Source: Mesobacillus subterraneus (GTDB taxonomy: Bacteria > Bacillota > Bacilli > Bacillales > Cytobacillaceae). From it: a stretch of 64,000 nucleotides of DNA. The notes under the pieces were generated by a model. It made no database searches. It was not told the DNA's origin and worked only from the letters and a program-made list of their open reading frames with translations. The position numbers were made by a program, and so were the translations under genes. The stretch spans positions 1,178,001-1,242,000 of the forward strand of contig NZ_CP129019.1 of the NCBI RefSeq assembly GCF_020524355.2. Direction: 5' to 3'. Within the stretch, counting starts at the first letter, position 1. Each line of letters starts with the position of its first letter. Below are positions 1 to 8,944 of the stretch, in pieces.

Positions 1-717
1 CGTTCCTTCCAGGGAGGAGAGTCGATGGTTACGGTTTATGGGCCTCCCGGAATTAAAGAGTATATCGAGGTATCTTTGAGAATTAGTAAATCCTACTTGA
101 AATATCATATTGAAATCATCGAGCTGAAGGAAGGAATCATTTTTGAAGATGAGCAGTTTATCGTTGAAGCACGACTGTTAGAGCATGGAATCCCCTCATA
201 TGGGTACAGAGTAAAGGAAAAAGATCGTCCCGGGACCTTGCTTGCTGACAAGCTTCAAAGTGCAGGGGTGAAGCCCGGTCCTGACTACAGGAAAATCAAG
301 AACGGGGAAGAAGTCATATTGGACGACGGAACGGTCATCGATCCTGCTGCATTTGTCGGTCCGCCGCAAAAAGGAAGGATTGTCACGATTTTGGGTGACA
401 CAAGGGTTTGTCCAAATGCTCAAGTGCTTGCACAAAATGCAGATCTTCTCGTCCACGAAGCAACTTTTTCAGCAGATGAAGGTACACTTGCCTTTGAATA
501 TTTCCATTCAACTACTCTGCAGGCCGCAGAAACAGCCTTGAATGCTGGTGTGAAAAAACTGTGCCTGACCCATATTAGCTCCAGGTATGACCGCAATGAC
601 TGGAAGGAGCTTGAAAAGGAAGCACGAACAGTTTTTGCCAATACTGTTGTCTCAGAAGATTTTATGGAAATTAACGTACCTTATGAACAGGACTGGATAA
701 AGGGGTGTTTTGATTGA
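1..717 (+). CDS. rnz: Ribonuclease Z, 5'-truncated by window edge
   Basis: This is the C-terminal part of RNase Z, the metallo-beta-lactamase endonuclease that cuts the 3' trailer from tRNA precursors lacking encoded CCA. The reading frame is open from base 1 (Arg-Ser-Phe-Gln-Gly-Gly-Glu), which matches the family just after the first metal-binding histidines, so the ATG at 25 is internal and the real start lies outside the window. Visible family motifs are GDTRVC, LVHEATF and THISSRY, which carry the remaining zinc ligands. The stop overlaps the TTG start of the next gene, so the two are translationally coupled. Its position next to namA and proI matches B. subtilis yqjK. Confidence 0.93.
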   Translation, partial: RSFQGGESMVTVYGPPGIKEYIEVSLRISKSYLKYHIEIIELKEGIIFEDEQFIVEARLLEHGIPSYGYRVKEKDRPGTLLADKLQSAGVKPGPDYRKIKNGEEVILDDGTVIDPAAFVGPPQKGRIVTILGDTRVCPNAQVLAQNADLLVHEATFSADEGTLAFEYFHSTTLQAAETALNAGVKKLCLTHISSRYDRNDWKELEKEARTVFANTVVSEDFMEINVPYEQDWIKGCFD

Positions 718-1262
718 AAACAATCTATCTTGTACGACATGCAAGTGCGACTGGCCAGCCTGTAGACTCACCACTGACTGAACACGGCAGGAAACAGGCG
801 ATGGCACTAGTTGACTTTTTCAAGCGAAAAGAAATAGATCTCATCTATTGTAGCCCTTTTAAAAGAGCCGTCGATACCATTAAACCACTTTCAGATTCAA
901 GGGGCATAAGGGTCCTTGAAGATGACAGACTCGGAGAAAGAGTGCTGAGTACGGTCAATTTTGAGGACTGGCGTGATAAGCTAAAGCAAACCTTTGAGGA
1001 TTTTGAGCTTGTTTTTGAAGGAGGAGAATCCCATTCAGCTGCGATGAATCGTGCGAAATCACTGATTGAGGATTTATTATGTTCAGAACATGACCACATT
1101 TTACTAGTCAGCCATGGTAACATGACTACATTGCTCATGCGGTATTTCAATGAAAGTTTCGGTTACGACTGCCTGATGGAAATGACGAATCCGGATGTAT
1201 TCGAACTTGTCGTTTCCAGTGAAAAAACGATGCTAAATCGAATATGGGATGACCGAATTTAG
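714..1262 (+). CDS. Histidine phosphatase (phosphoglycerate mutase-like) family protein
   Basis: A 182-residue protein of the histidine phosphatase superfamily. The N-terminal LVRHASATG matches the catalytic RHG signature, with His as phospho-acceptor, and LLVSHGN near residue 133 supplies the second catalytic histidine. Substrate cannot be told from sequence; relatives include phosphoglycerate mutase, cobalamin phosphatase and protein phosphatases. The TTG start at 714 overlaps the rnz stop (TTGA) and follows a GGGGTG ribosome site at 702-707, which decides the start. Soluble, no signal peptide. It is probably cotranscribed with rnz. Confidence 0.85.
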   Translation: MKTIYLVRHASATGQPVDSPLTEHGRKQAMALVDFFKRKEIDLIYCSPFKRAVDTIKPLSDSRGIRVLEDDRLGERVLSTVNFEDWRDKLKQTFEDFELVFEGGESHSAAMNRAKSLIEDLLCSEHDHILLVSHGNMTTLLMRYFNESFGYDCLMEMTNPDVFELVVSSEKTMLNRIWDDRI

Positions 1263-1355
1263 AGTCTTTTAGTTTAAAAAAAGAACCCAGAGGGAATTAG
1301 AAAGTGGTGGAACCATTTCCATCAGACCAGCAACAGTAATACTGGGGGAATTATT

Positions 1356-1640
1356 TTGGAGTTTTTGCTATTATTCGGTCTTCATCTATTTATCATGGGT
1401 TCACTTGTCCTATTGTTTAGTGGTATCATTACTTTTCTTTTCCCAAGGTTGCATTTTCTCATCACGATTTCACTATTTGGAGCAGCTGGTTTTTTATATG
1501 CCGTCATCTTTGAAGTAATGGATCTTGCGATATTCGCAGTTTTCTTTAATATGATTCTATCCTTGACCGCAGTTGGCCTCGTCAAATTAGGGTTTTACTT
1601 CAAGAAGGTTGCCGAGCGTCAGAATGAGAAAATCGCTTAA
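1356..1640 (+). CDS. Small hydrophobic membrane protein of unknown function
   Basis: A 94-residue protein that is almost entirely hydrophobic, with about three predicted membrane spans (residues 2-29, 32-52 and 55-77) and a short charged tail (KKVAERQNEK). I do not recognise the family. The TTG start at 1356 follows a GGGGGAA ribosome site at 1344-1350. It is followed by a strong terminator at 1646-1671, so it forms the end of a transcript or a single-gene unit. The 90 bases before it hold no clear promoter. Confidence 0.7.
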   Translation: MEFLLLFGLHLFIMGSLVLLFSGIITFLFPRLHFLITISLFGAAGFLYAVIFEVMDLAIFAVFFNMILSLTAVGLVKLGFYFKKVAERQNEKIA

Positions 1641-1645
1641 CCTTT

Positions 1646-1671
1646 AAAACCAGGAGATATCCTGGTTTTTT
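1646..1671 (+). terminator. Rho-independent terminator after the small membrane protein
   Basis: Ten-base perfect stem AAAACCAGGA/TCCTGGTTTT with a four-base loop, followed by TTATTTTT. Confidence 0.85.
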
Positions 1672-1794
1672 ATTTTTGTTTGACAATCAAACGCGTATTT
1701 GAATAAGGTATAATCAAAAGATCATTTGAATGTATTTTTGTTTGACAATCAAACACATATTTGAATAAGATATAGTCAAAAGATCATTTGAATG
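1671..1794 (+). promoter_or_regulatory. Duplicated 62-bp cadC-cadA control region with four operator-like sites
   Basis: Two direct copies of a 62-bp segment (1671-1732 and 1733-1794) sit head to tail directly before cadC and differ at only a few positions. Each contains two inverted repeats of the form TCAAA-N6-TTTGA: 1687-1702, 1714-1729, 1749-1764 and 1776-1791. This arrangement fits operators of ArsR/SmtB metal sensors such as CadC and CzrA. A TATAAT box lies at 1709-1714 between the two sites of copy one (TATAGT in copy two); TTGACA occurs at 1680-1685 but 23 bases upstream, so the exact promoter is uncertain. The last operator touches the ATG at 1792. Confidence 0.75.
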
Positions 1795-1809
1795 AATGGG
1801 GTGAGCAGA

Positions 1810-2178
1810 TTGAAGGAGCAGGATGTCTGTCAGGTCAATTGCGTCCATAATGATAAAGTTGAACAGGTAGCTGCTGGGTTAAAGGAACAAAATACTTTTG
1901 AAGCAGCAAAAATATTCAAAGCTTTATCAGATGAAACTAGGATTAAAATTGCATACTCACTATATGTTGGCAAAGAGCTTTGTGTCTGTGATGTAGCAGC
2001 GGTCGTAAACTCGTCTACAGCAACAGCTTCACACCATTTGAGGCTGTTGAAAAATCTAGGGCTTGCTAAGTATCGCAAAGAAGGAAAGCTTGTTTATTAT
2101 TCACTGGTGGATGACCATGTGAAGCAATTGATTCACCTAGCGTTTGAACATCAAAAGGAGATGGAGTTGAATGACTGA
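1810..2178 (+). CDS. cadC: ArsR-family metal-sensing repressor, CadC type
   Basis: An ArsR/SmtB winged-helix repressor that releases DNA when it binds thiophilic or divalent metals. Metal ligands of the CadC type are visible: an N-terminal Cys-X3-Cys (CQVNC) and the ELCVCD motif in the DNA-recognition region; the recognition helix reads SSTATASHHLRLL. A GGGGTGAG ribosome site at 1797-1804 favours the TTG at 1810 (122 residues). The in-frame ATG at 1792 lies against an operator and lacks a ribosome site. The stop overlaps the start of cadA (ATG at 2171), so the pair is one operon, and four operator-like palindromes upstream imply autorepression. CzrA-like zinc sensing is an alternative, but the N-terminal cysteines favour Cd/Pb/Zn sensing. 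Confidence 0.85.
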   Translation: MKEQDVCQVNCVHNDKVEQVAAGLKEQNTFEAAKIFKALSDETRIKIAYSLYVGKELCVCDVAAVVNSSTATASHHLRLLKNLGLAKYRKEGKLVYYSLVDDHVKQLIHLAFEHQKEMELND

Positions 2179-4306
2179 AGCAGCGCAATCTGGCGAGAAA
2201 ACCATATACCGGGTACAGGGCTTCACCTGAGCAGGCTGTGCCGGAAAGTTCGAAAAGAACGTAAAACACCTGGATGGTGTTTTTGATGCAAAAGTTAATT
2301 TTGGCGCTTCCAAGCTGACTGTTTTCGGTAAAGCCTCCATTGAAGAACTGGAGCAAGCTGGCGCATTTGAGAACCTGCGGCTTTACCCGGATAAAGCAGA
2401 GATTATCCCTGAAAAAAAGAAACCGTTCTGGCAGGAAAACTTTACGGTACTGATCAGCTTAGTTATGATCATTGCCGCGTATTTTTTCCAGTTTAATTAT
2501 GGCGAAGAAAGCTTGCCGGCCATCTTGTTATTTTTAGGAGCCATTATTGTAGGTGGCTACTCCCTGTTTAAGAGTGGGATAAAGAATCTTCTCAAACTCG
2601 ATTTTGACATGAGGGCACTGATGACTGTTGCCATCATCGGTGCTGCCATAATTGGCGAGTGGAGCGAGGGTGCTGTCGTTGTTATTTTGTTTGCGATTAG
2701 TGAAGTGCTTGAGAGATATTCAATGGATAAGGCAAGAGCCTCGATTCGTTCGTTAATGGATATCGCCCCAAAAGAAGCGCTGGTCCGCAGGAATGGCAGG
2801 GAATACAGCATAAACGTAAATGAAATAGAAGTCGGAGACATCATGATTGTAAAACCCGGCGAGAAAATTGCCATGGATGGGGAAGTGCTTGCGGGGTTCT
2901 CGGCTGTCAACCAGGCGGCAATCACAGGGGAATCTGTACCAGCCGATAAGAACATAGGCGATGAGGTGTTTGCCGGTACGCTGAATGGAGAAGGTCTCAT
3001 TGAGGTTAAAATCACTAAACTGGTCGATGATACCACAATCGCCAAAATCATTCACCTTGTCGAAGAGGCACAGGCGGAAAAGGCCCCTTCCCAGGCATTT
3101 GTTGACCGCTTCGCCAAGTATTACACACCGATTATTATCCTTATCGCATTTTTGGTCGCTATTGTTCCGCCCCTATTCTTCGGTGCAGGATGGAGCGAGT
3201 GGATTTATCAAGGCCTGGCTGTCCTCGTTGTCGGCTGCCCGTGTGCCCTTGTCATTTCAACACCAGTTTCAATCGTGACAGCGATTGGCAATGCCGCTAA
3301 ACATGGTGTGCTTGTAAAGGGTGGCGTCCACCTTGAGGAAATGGGGGCACTGAAAGCAATTGCCTTTGATAAGACTGGGACGCTCACAAAAGGAGTGCCA
3401 GCTGTTACCGATTTCAAAATGGTATCTGGCGAAGATTCAAGCGGCCTTTTTGCAGTAATTGCCGCCCTTGAAAATAAATCACAGCATCCGCTTGCATCTG
3501 CGATTGTCCGTAAAGCAGAAGCAGACGCAGTACCTTACTTGGATCAAGTAATAGAAGATTTCACATCGGTAACCGGTAAAGGTTTAAAGGGAACTGTCGA
3601 CGGAATTACTTATTATATCGGCAGTCCTAATTACCTTGGAGAAATTGTTGAAGGTGGAATCCCCGGTGCAGTAGCTGAAGTAATTTCACGTCTGCAGTCT
3701 GAGGGCAAAACAGTCATGGTTGCAGGAGTTAAGTCTAGAGTACTTGCTTTGATCGCGGTTGCGGACGAAGTAAGAGAGTCGAGCAGGGAAGTCGTTTCCC
3801 GACTGCATGAGCTTGGTATTGAACAAACAATCATGCTGACTGGTGACAACAAAGGAACAGCAAAGGCCATTGGCAGCCAGGCTGGTGTGTCTGATATTGA
3901 ATCCGATTTGCTTCCAGAAGATAAGCTCAATTTCATAAAAGCCCTGCAGAAAAACCACGGAAAAGTCGCGATGGTCGGAGATGGAATCAATGACGCACCT
4001 GCACTAGCCGCTGCGACGGTTGGAGTCGCGATGGGCGGAGCAGGCACCGATACGGCACTCGAAACCGCGGATATCGCCCTGATGTCCGATGACTTGAAAA
4101 AGCTGCCGTTCACGATTAAATTGAGCCGCAAAACTCTGGCAATCATCAAACAAAACATCGCCTTCTCAATTGGCGTGAAATTGCTGGCACTGCTATTGGT
4201 CATCCCCGGCTGGCTCACCCTGTGGATCGCGATTTTTGCAGATATGGGAGCGACCTTGATTGTTACTCTGAATGGCTTGAGGCTTTTGAGAGTCAAGGAT
4301 AAATAG
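2171..4306 (+). CDS. cadA: Cadmium/zinc/lead P1B-type ATPase with in-frame TGA at codon 20
   Basis: A heavy-metal efflux ATPase in the cytoplasmic membrane. Read through, it would be 711 residues, the normal CadA length. Motifs: N-terminal HMA domain, TGES actuator loop, CPC metal site in membrane helix 6 (about residues 356-358), phosphorylated aspartate in DKTGTLTKG (about 400), SQHPLASA, and the GDGINDAPA hinge near 603. Codon 20 (2228-2230) is TGA where the HMA motif GFTCxxC requires the first cysteine; the flanking frame is intact on both sides. As read, translation could restart only downstream, and the first ATG (2465) lies inside the first membrane helix. Nonsense mutation, sequencing error or, less likely, selenocysteine are the options. 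It overlaps cadC. Confidence 0.88.
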
Positions 4307-4413
4307 ACGATTGCGCAATGTCAGTGATATTAATTTCCTTAAATGCAAGACCAAAAGCAAATAAGGTTTAACTTTATTGAAAGTTTAAAATCATTCGGGC
4401 TGGGGTGGGTAAA

Positions 4414-5034
4414 ATGAAAAACTCTTGGAATAAGGTTATCTACAAAGGCTGGGCGCCAATTTATGATGCCATTTTCAATGCTGGCCCTTTTTCGAAGGCG
4501 AGAGATGCATTATTTAAAGATATCCACTTCAAGCCCGGAGATAAGGTGCTGTTCGTTGGTGTCGGAACAGGTGCTGACATCGATAGATTGCCCCATGAAA
4601 ACTTGGAAATCACCGCGATCGATTATTCAGAAGATATGTTTCAGAAAGCGAAGGATAAATATCGAAACTCGAAGATTACTTTTTTGCAAATGGATGCCCA
4701 ACAGCTCGATTTCACTGATGGTGCCTTTGATTACGTTGTTGGAAGTTTAATATTGTCAGTAGTTCCTGACGGCAGAAAGGCATTTGGCGAGATGGTAAGA
4801 GTTTGCCGAAAGGATGGCTTGGTGCTGGTATTCGATAAATTTGCAGAGCCGGGGAAAAGCTTATCCACTTTTAAAAAGACTATTAGGCATGTGATCAAGC
4901 TGTTTGGAACGGATATCGGTGTATCTTTTGAGAAAATCTCCGAAACGCAAAAGACAAATGTTAGGCTGATTTTTGATGAAGGAGTCATGTTCGGGAATAT
5001 GTACCGGAGAATTTTGCTCGAAAAAGACTGTTAA
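4414..5034 (+). CDS. Class I SAM-dependent methyltransferase
   Basis: A Rossmann-fold methyltransferase of the UbiE/Methyltransf_11 type, about 206 residues. The SAM-binding glycine motif VLFVGVGTG is near residue 50, the acidic ribose-binding residue follows in ITAIDYS, and the post-II motif appears in DYVVGSLILS. The acceptor substrate is not evident; membrane lipid methyltransferases are similar but the evidence is weak. A GGGGTGG ribosome site at 4402-4408 supports the ATG at 4414 over the upstream in-frame GTG at 4405, which lies inside that site. It stands 107 bases after cadA without an obvious terminator between them, so read-through from the metal operon is possible. A terminator follows. 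Confidence 0.8.
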   Translation: MKNSWNKVIYKGWAPIYDAIFNAGPFSKARDALFKDIHFKPGDKVLFVGVGTGADIDRLPHENLEITAIDYSEDMFQKAKDKYRNSKITFLQMDAQQLDFTDGAFDYVVGSLILSVVPDGRKAFGEMVRVCRKDGLVLVFDKFAEPGKSLSTFKKTIRHVIKLFGTDIGVSFEKISETQKTNVRLIFDEGVMFGNMYRRILLEKDC

Positions 5035-5046
5035 ATTAAGAATTTC

Positions 5047-5086
5047 ATAGAAAAAGGGGCTGTTTGATGACAGCCTCTTTTCTATG
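5047..5086 (+). terminator. Terminator after the methyltransferase
   Basis: Long hairpin ATAGAAAAAGGGGCTG / CAGCCTCTTTTCTAT round a TTTGATGA loop. The stem is nearly perfect and the right arm is T-rich. Confidence 0.7.
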
Positions 5087-5118
5087 GTGTTAAAGCATGA
5101 GTAAAATGATCTTAGGCA

Positions 5119-5634
5119 TATTATGGACAGAAATTCACGGTAAACGCAAGAAAGTGTCCATCATCAAGGCTATGACGGACAGAAATTCATGAAATGCACA
5201 AGAAAGTGTCCGTCATCAAGGCTATGACGGACAGAAATTCATGAAATGCACAAGAAAGTGTCCGTCATCAAGGTCATGACGGACAGAAATTCACGGCAAA
5301 CGCAAGAAAGTGTCCATCATCAAGGCTATGACGGACAGAAATTCATGAAATGCACAAGAAAGTGTCCGTCATCAAGGTCATGACGGACAGAAATTCACGG
5401 CAAACGCAAGAAAGTGTCCGTCATCAAGGCTATGACGGACAGAAATTCATGAAATGCACAAGAAAGTGTCCGTCATTAAGGCTATGACGGACAGAAATTC
5501 ACGGCAAACGCAAGAAAGTGTCCGTCATCAAGGCTATGACGGACAGAAATTCATGAAATGCACAAGAAAGTGTCCGTCATTAAGGCTATGACGGACAGAA
5601 ATTCATGAAAAACGCAAGAAAGTGTCCGTCATGC
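5119..5634. repeat. Ten-unit 52-bp tandem palindromic repeat array
   Basis: Ten tandem units of exactly 52 bp start at 5119, 5171, 5223, 5275, 5327, 5379, 5431, 5483, 5535 and 5587. Each carries TGACGGACA near its start and TGTCCGTCA near its end, so neighbouring arms form a palindrome TGTCCGTCA-N9-TGACGGACA at every junction. Two interior variants exist: A (CATGAAATGCACAAG) and B (CACGGCAAACGCAAG). Their order is B, A, A, B, A, B, A, B, A and an A/B hybrid. It fills the gap between two convergent genes. No open reading frame, cas gene or unique spacer is present, so this is not a CRISPR. Confidence 0.95.
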
Positions 5635-5668
5635 ATATTAATTTTGGTTAAAAGGGTACAAAGCAAAA

Positions 5669-5707
5669 AAGAGGCCTCCCAAAGCTATACTCTGGAAAAG
5701 CCTCTTT
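5669..5707 (-). terminator. Terminator of namA (leftward)
   Basis: AAAGAGGC and GCCTCTTT form a stem; read on the minus strand the hairpin is followed by TTTTTT. It lies 20 bases beyond the namA stop. Confidence 0.75.
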
Positions 5708-5727
5708 AGAATTAAAATTGTTTTAGC

Positions 5728-6750
5728 TTAGAATATCCATCCTCGTTCATATTGCTTAGGAGATTCGATACTCGTTCCAAGCTCCTTAGCCGCTGTCCTT
5801 GACCAGTATGGATCTCGCAGCAGTTCGCGGGCGATGAAAATTAAATCTGCGCGATCATTCTGCAGTATTTCTTCTGCCTGGATTCCTGTCGTGATCAATC
5901 CTACTGCACCAGTAGCTACATCAGCTTCATGCTTGATTTTTTCAGCGAATTTAACTTGGTAGCCTGGATAGGCATTGATTCTTGCTGGGACAACGGCGCC
6001 TGAGCTGACATCAATCAGGTCAACTCCCAGTTCTTTTAGTGATGCACCAATTGTCACATAATCATCGATGGTCAGGCCAGCATCATGATAGTCACTAGCT
6101 GAAACCCGGACAAACAGAGGTCCATCCCATACCGTCTTTACCTCTTCAAGAATTTCCTGAAGGAAGCGGAAGCGCTTCTCGGCAGTGCCGCCGTATTCGT
6201 CCTCTCGTTTATTCGTAAGCGGGGAGAGGAACTGGTTGATTAAATAGCCATGTGCAGCGTGAATTTCAATGACATCGAAGCCAGCATGCTTTGATCTTTC
6301 TGCAGCAAGCCTGAACGCCTCGACGGTTTCCTTAATTTCTTCGACTGTCATAGCCTTCGGTTCTTTATAATTCTCGTCAAACACTAAAGCAGAAGGCGCG
6401 ATGATTTCATTACGCAATGCTGCTTTTCGCCCGGCATGTGCCAGCTGGATCCCAGCAGCTGCACCGCTCTGCTTGATTTGTTCCGTCAAAGCTGTCAGAC
6501 CTGGCACATGCTCATCGCTCCAGATTCCCAGGTCCTGATGGGAAATCCGTCCTTGCGGCGTCACTGCAGTTGCCTCAAGAATGACCAGGCCGACCTGACC
6601 GACAGCTCGGCTCACATAGTGTGTCATATGGAAGTCTGTGACAATCCCGTCTTCTTTTTCGCATGAGTACATACACATCGGAGCCATGACAATCCGGTTT
6701 TTCAGAGTTAAATCTTTAATTTTGTAAGGGGAAAATAATTTCTTTTCCAA
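5728..6750 (-). CDS. namA: NADPH dehydrogenase NamA (Old Yellow Enzyme family, YqjM)
   Basis: An FMN-dependent ene-reductase that reduces electrophilic alkenes (alpha,beta-unsaturated carbonyls, nitro compounds) with NADPH, active in the cytoplasm as part of xenobiotic and oxidative stress defence. At 340 residues it has the family's usual length. Diagnostic features are the N-terminal flavin-tuning cysteine in PMCMYS, the substrate-binding histidine pair in [14 protein letters not shown], the NKREDEYGG segment and a C-terminal Trp-Ile-Phe close to the YqjM C-terminus. A ribosome site lies directly before the ATG at 6750 (GGAGGC on the minus strand). Transcription is leftward and ends at the hairpin near 5690. 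The gene occupies the same place after rnz as in B. subtilis. Confidence 0.93.
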   Translation of the reverse strand: MEKKLFSPYKIKDLTLKNRIVMAPMCMYSCEKEDGIVTDFHMTHYVSRAVGQVGLVILEATAVTPQGRISHQDLGIWSDEHVPGLTALTEQIKQSGAAAGIQLAHAGRKAALRNEIIAPSALVFDENYKEPKAMTVEEIKETVEAFRLAAERSKHAGFDVIEIHAAHGYLINQFLSPLTNKREDEYGGTAEKRFRFLQEILEEVKTVWDGPLFVRVSASDYHDAGLTIDDYVTIGASLKELGVDLIDVSSGAVVPARINAYPGYQVKFAEKIKHEADVATGAVGLITTGIQAEEILQNDRADLIFIARELLRDPYWSRTAAKELGTSIESPKQYERGWIF

Positions 6751-6830
6751 TCCTGGTGCCTCCTTTTATTTCGTTTATCAAAATATATTTTAAGTATAAC
6801 AGGGCTCCCTGAGGAAAGGAAAAATTGTAC

Positions 6831-8006
6831 TCACCGCAATGTGTTTTTTCTTAATTCAGCAAGCGTATATTTCGTTCCGCGCCAGATGATACCGCCTCTT
6901 TTGATTGTCAGGTAGCTGGCTCTCAGGATGGAGAAAATGAACAGCAGGGCAGTGAACGGAAGGACAAAGAACAGCCATGGTGAAAATTTCGTCATCTTCT
7001 TTGTAACCATCACATAAAGGAAAGCCAGGAATACGAGATTGGCAGCACTTAAAATGGCAACAGCATGATTTGTTGAAAAAAGAGTGAAGAAAGGCACAAC
7101 CTGGGAAACAAAGACACCAAATACTGAAAATAATACCATGCTGATCCGGTAGTGAAGACCGGCAAAGGTATTTTTCTCAAGACCAGCTAATGCATCATTC
7201 AAGCTTTGGTACCATTCCACTTCAATGAGCGTCATAGCAGTGACGATCCTCTGCTTGAGCCCCTGACGCTTTACCATCATTCCCAGCTGCAAGTCATCAT
7301 CAGGCCGCATCCTTATATATTCATGGGTGCCGACTTTTTCATAGGCCGACCGGGAAATCATATTGAACGCACCGATGCCGACTCCCGTTTTAGAACGTGG
7401 ATTATTGCCAAGCCACGGCCTCTTGTAATAAGAAAAGCCAAACAAAAAGAAGGCAACGAAGGCTTTTAGCCAAAACTGCCTTGCACTAAGGTTCGGAGTC
7501 GCGGTCAAATGATCGAGCTCATGCTTTTGAAAATAGCCAACCGCCTTTGAAAAAGCCTGGGGATGATACATAACATCAGCATCCGTAAACAAGAGCATGT
7601 TGCCAGCTGCGAGCTGGCAGCCTTTATAGAGAGCATGGTTCTTGCCGAGCCATCCTTCTGGCAAACTCTCGACATGGATGACTTTGATTCTCGAATCTGA
7701 CTTCTTTAAGTCTTCCATCACCTGACCTGTTCCATCCTCGGAGCGGTCATTTACCAAAATCCATTCAACATTTTGATAGGATTGTATCATCTGCGTGCGA
7801 ACGCTCTGGACAATATGTTCCTCTTCATTTCTGGCAGCCACGATTACGCTGAGCAGTGGTCCCCGGTCAGCAGCTTCAGCTTTTTCAAGGGAATCCAATT
7901 TCCTGAAACCAATCAAAGCGTCAATCGTCGCTGCAATCCAGATGACCAAAGTCAAAGAAAGTAAAATGATAAGCACCAAGCACACGTCCCTGTTGTTTTT
8001 CTCCAT
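6831..8006 (-). CDS. Membrane-bound family 2 glycosyltransferase
   Basis: A 391-residue GT-A glycosyltransferase. An N-terminal membrane span (residues 8-30) is followed by the nucleotide-sugar domain, with VIVAARNEEEHI, VNDRSEDGT, the catalytic metal-binding FTDADV (DXD) near residue 140 and RPDDDLQLG as the acceptor/base region. Three to four further spans lie between residues 290 and 365. The domain order resembles processive membrane glycosyltransferases such as hopanoid or carotenoid glycosyltransferases, but the product cannot be assigned. The start lacks a good ribosome site. It begins 37 bases after the proI stop on the same strand, so it is probably cotranscribed with proI; it takes the place of yqjN in the B. 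subtilis order. Confidence 0.82.
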   Translation of the reverse strand: MEKNNRDVCLVLIILLSLTLVIWIAATIDALIGFRKLDSLEKAEAADRGPLLSVIVAARNEEEHIVQSVRTQMIQSYQNVEWILVNDRSEDGTGQVMEDLKKSDSRIKVIHVESLPEGWLGKNHALYKGCQLAAGNMLLFTDADVMYHPQAFSKAVGYFQKHELDHLTATPNLSARQFWLKAFVAFFLFGFSYYKRPWLGNNPRSKTGVGIGAFNMISRSAYEKVGTHEYIRMRPDDDLQLGMMVKRQGLKQRIVTAMTLIEVEWYQSLNDALAGLEKNTFAGLHYRISMVLFSVFGVFVSQVVPFFTLFSTNHAVAILSAANLVFLAFLYVMVTKKMTKFSPWLFFVLPFTALLFIFSILRASYLTIKRGGIIWRGTKYTLAELRKNTLR

Positions 8007-8043
8007 TGTAGAGAAACATAGGGCCCAAGGCCCAAATGCAATT

Positions 8044-8889
8044 TTAGAGCGGGCGATTTGCGGCTGCTAGTTCATTGCCAAGCAGTTGGCCAAGCCTTTT
8101 TGATTGGGCTGTGGCTTCTTTTATACAAGAAACGAAAGCAGTTTGGACGCCATGCTGCTCAAGAATGCTGATTCCAGCTTCGGTCGTACCGCCCGGGCTG
8201 GTCACCTCAAAGCGAAGCTGGGCAGGCTCCTTATCCGATTTCGTCAGCATTTCTGCCGCTCCCAGTAGCGTCTGGATAATCAGCTGCTTTGCGGTTTGCT
8301 TTTCAAGACCGATTTCGGCGGCGCTTTTCTCCATCGCTTCAACAAGGTAATAAATATACGCTGGTCCGCTTCCTGATAATCCTGTGACTGCGTCAAGCTG
8401 ATATTCCTCAACGTTTGTTGTCATGCCAATCGTGTTAAAAAGCTCCTGCACCAGTGTCTTTTGCATTTCATTCACCAGGGAGTTGACTGCCAGGGCAGTT
8501 GCCGATTTGCCAATCGCAGCCGAGGTATTTGGCATTGCCCTTGCTACTGCCAGCGATTTTCCTGCTGCTGACTCAATTGTCTCAATCGAAATCCCAGCGA
8601 GGACGGAAATGACAAGCGTTCCTTCTGGTAAATAAGATTTGACCTCCTCGATTGCTGCTGCTGCATCCTTCGGTTTCATTGCCAGGACGACTGCATCCGC
8701 GTCTTTAAAAAGTGCCCCTGAATCATATGTCGCTTTGATTCCATACCTCTGCTCCAGAGTGTGTAATCTGTCAGTATCCTGTTTATTAGTAACCCAAATC
8801 TGCTCTCCCGGAAGAAGCCCGCTTGCCCCTATTCCGGAAATCATCGCTTCTGCCATCGAACCTGCTCCAACAAAAACAAGCTTCTTCAT
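8044..8889 (-). CDS. proI: Pyrroline-5-carboxylate reductase
   Basis: The enzyme of the last step of proline synthesis, reducing 1-pyrroline-5-carboxylate with NAD(P)H. It has an N-terminal Rossmann motif (FVGAGSMAEAM) and the family signature near the C-terminus (SPGGTTEAGI, with LSGSGPAY before it). A GGAGGCG ribosome site just before 8889 sets the start and gives 281 residues, the normal length; the frame remains open for 40 codons upstream but that stretch is the leader RNA. A T-box leader with a proline CCU specifier precedes it, so expression should rise when tRNA-Pro is uncharged. It corresponds to B. subtilis yqjO/proI. Confidence 0.94.
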   Translation of the reverse strand: MKKLVFVGAGSMAEAMISGIGASGLLPGEQIWVTNKQDTDRLHTLEQRYGIKATYDSGALFKDADAVVLAMKPKDAAAAIEEVKSYLPEGTLVISVLAGISIETIESAAGKSLAVARAMPNTSAAIGKSATALAVNSLVNEMQKTLVQELFNTIGMTTNVEEYQLDAVTGLSGSGPAYIYYLVEAMEKSAAEIGLEKQTAKQLIIQTLLGAAEMLTKSDKEPAQLRFEVTSPGGTTEAGISILEQHGVQTAFVSCIKEATAQSKRLGQLLGNELAAANRPL

Positions 8890-8944
8890 CAAGATCGCCT
8901 CCAAAATATTTTTGTTTCGTTTACGTTTAGTAAACAAGGGAAAA

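Noticed and set aside
2228..2290. Convincing bacterial SECIS element after the cadA TGA
   Set aside because: Only 3-4 bp stems (GGC/GCC and GTTC/GAAC) at imperfect distance; insufficient to annotate a selenoprotein.
5119..5634. CRISPR-like array
   Set aside because: Whole 52-bp units repeat, including the parts between palindromes. There are no unique spacers of constant length and no cas genes.
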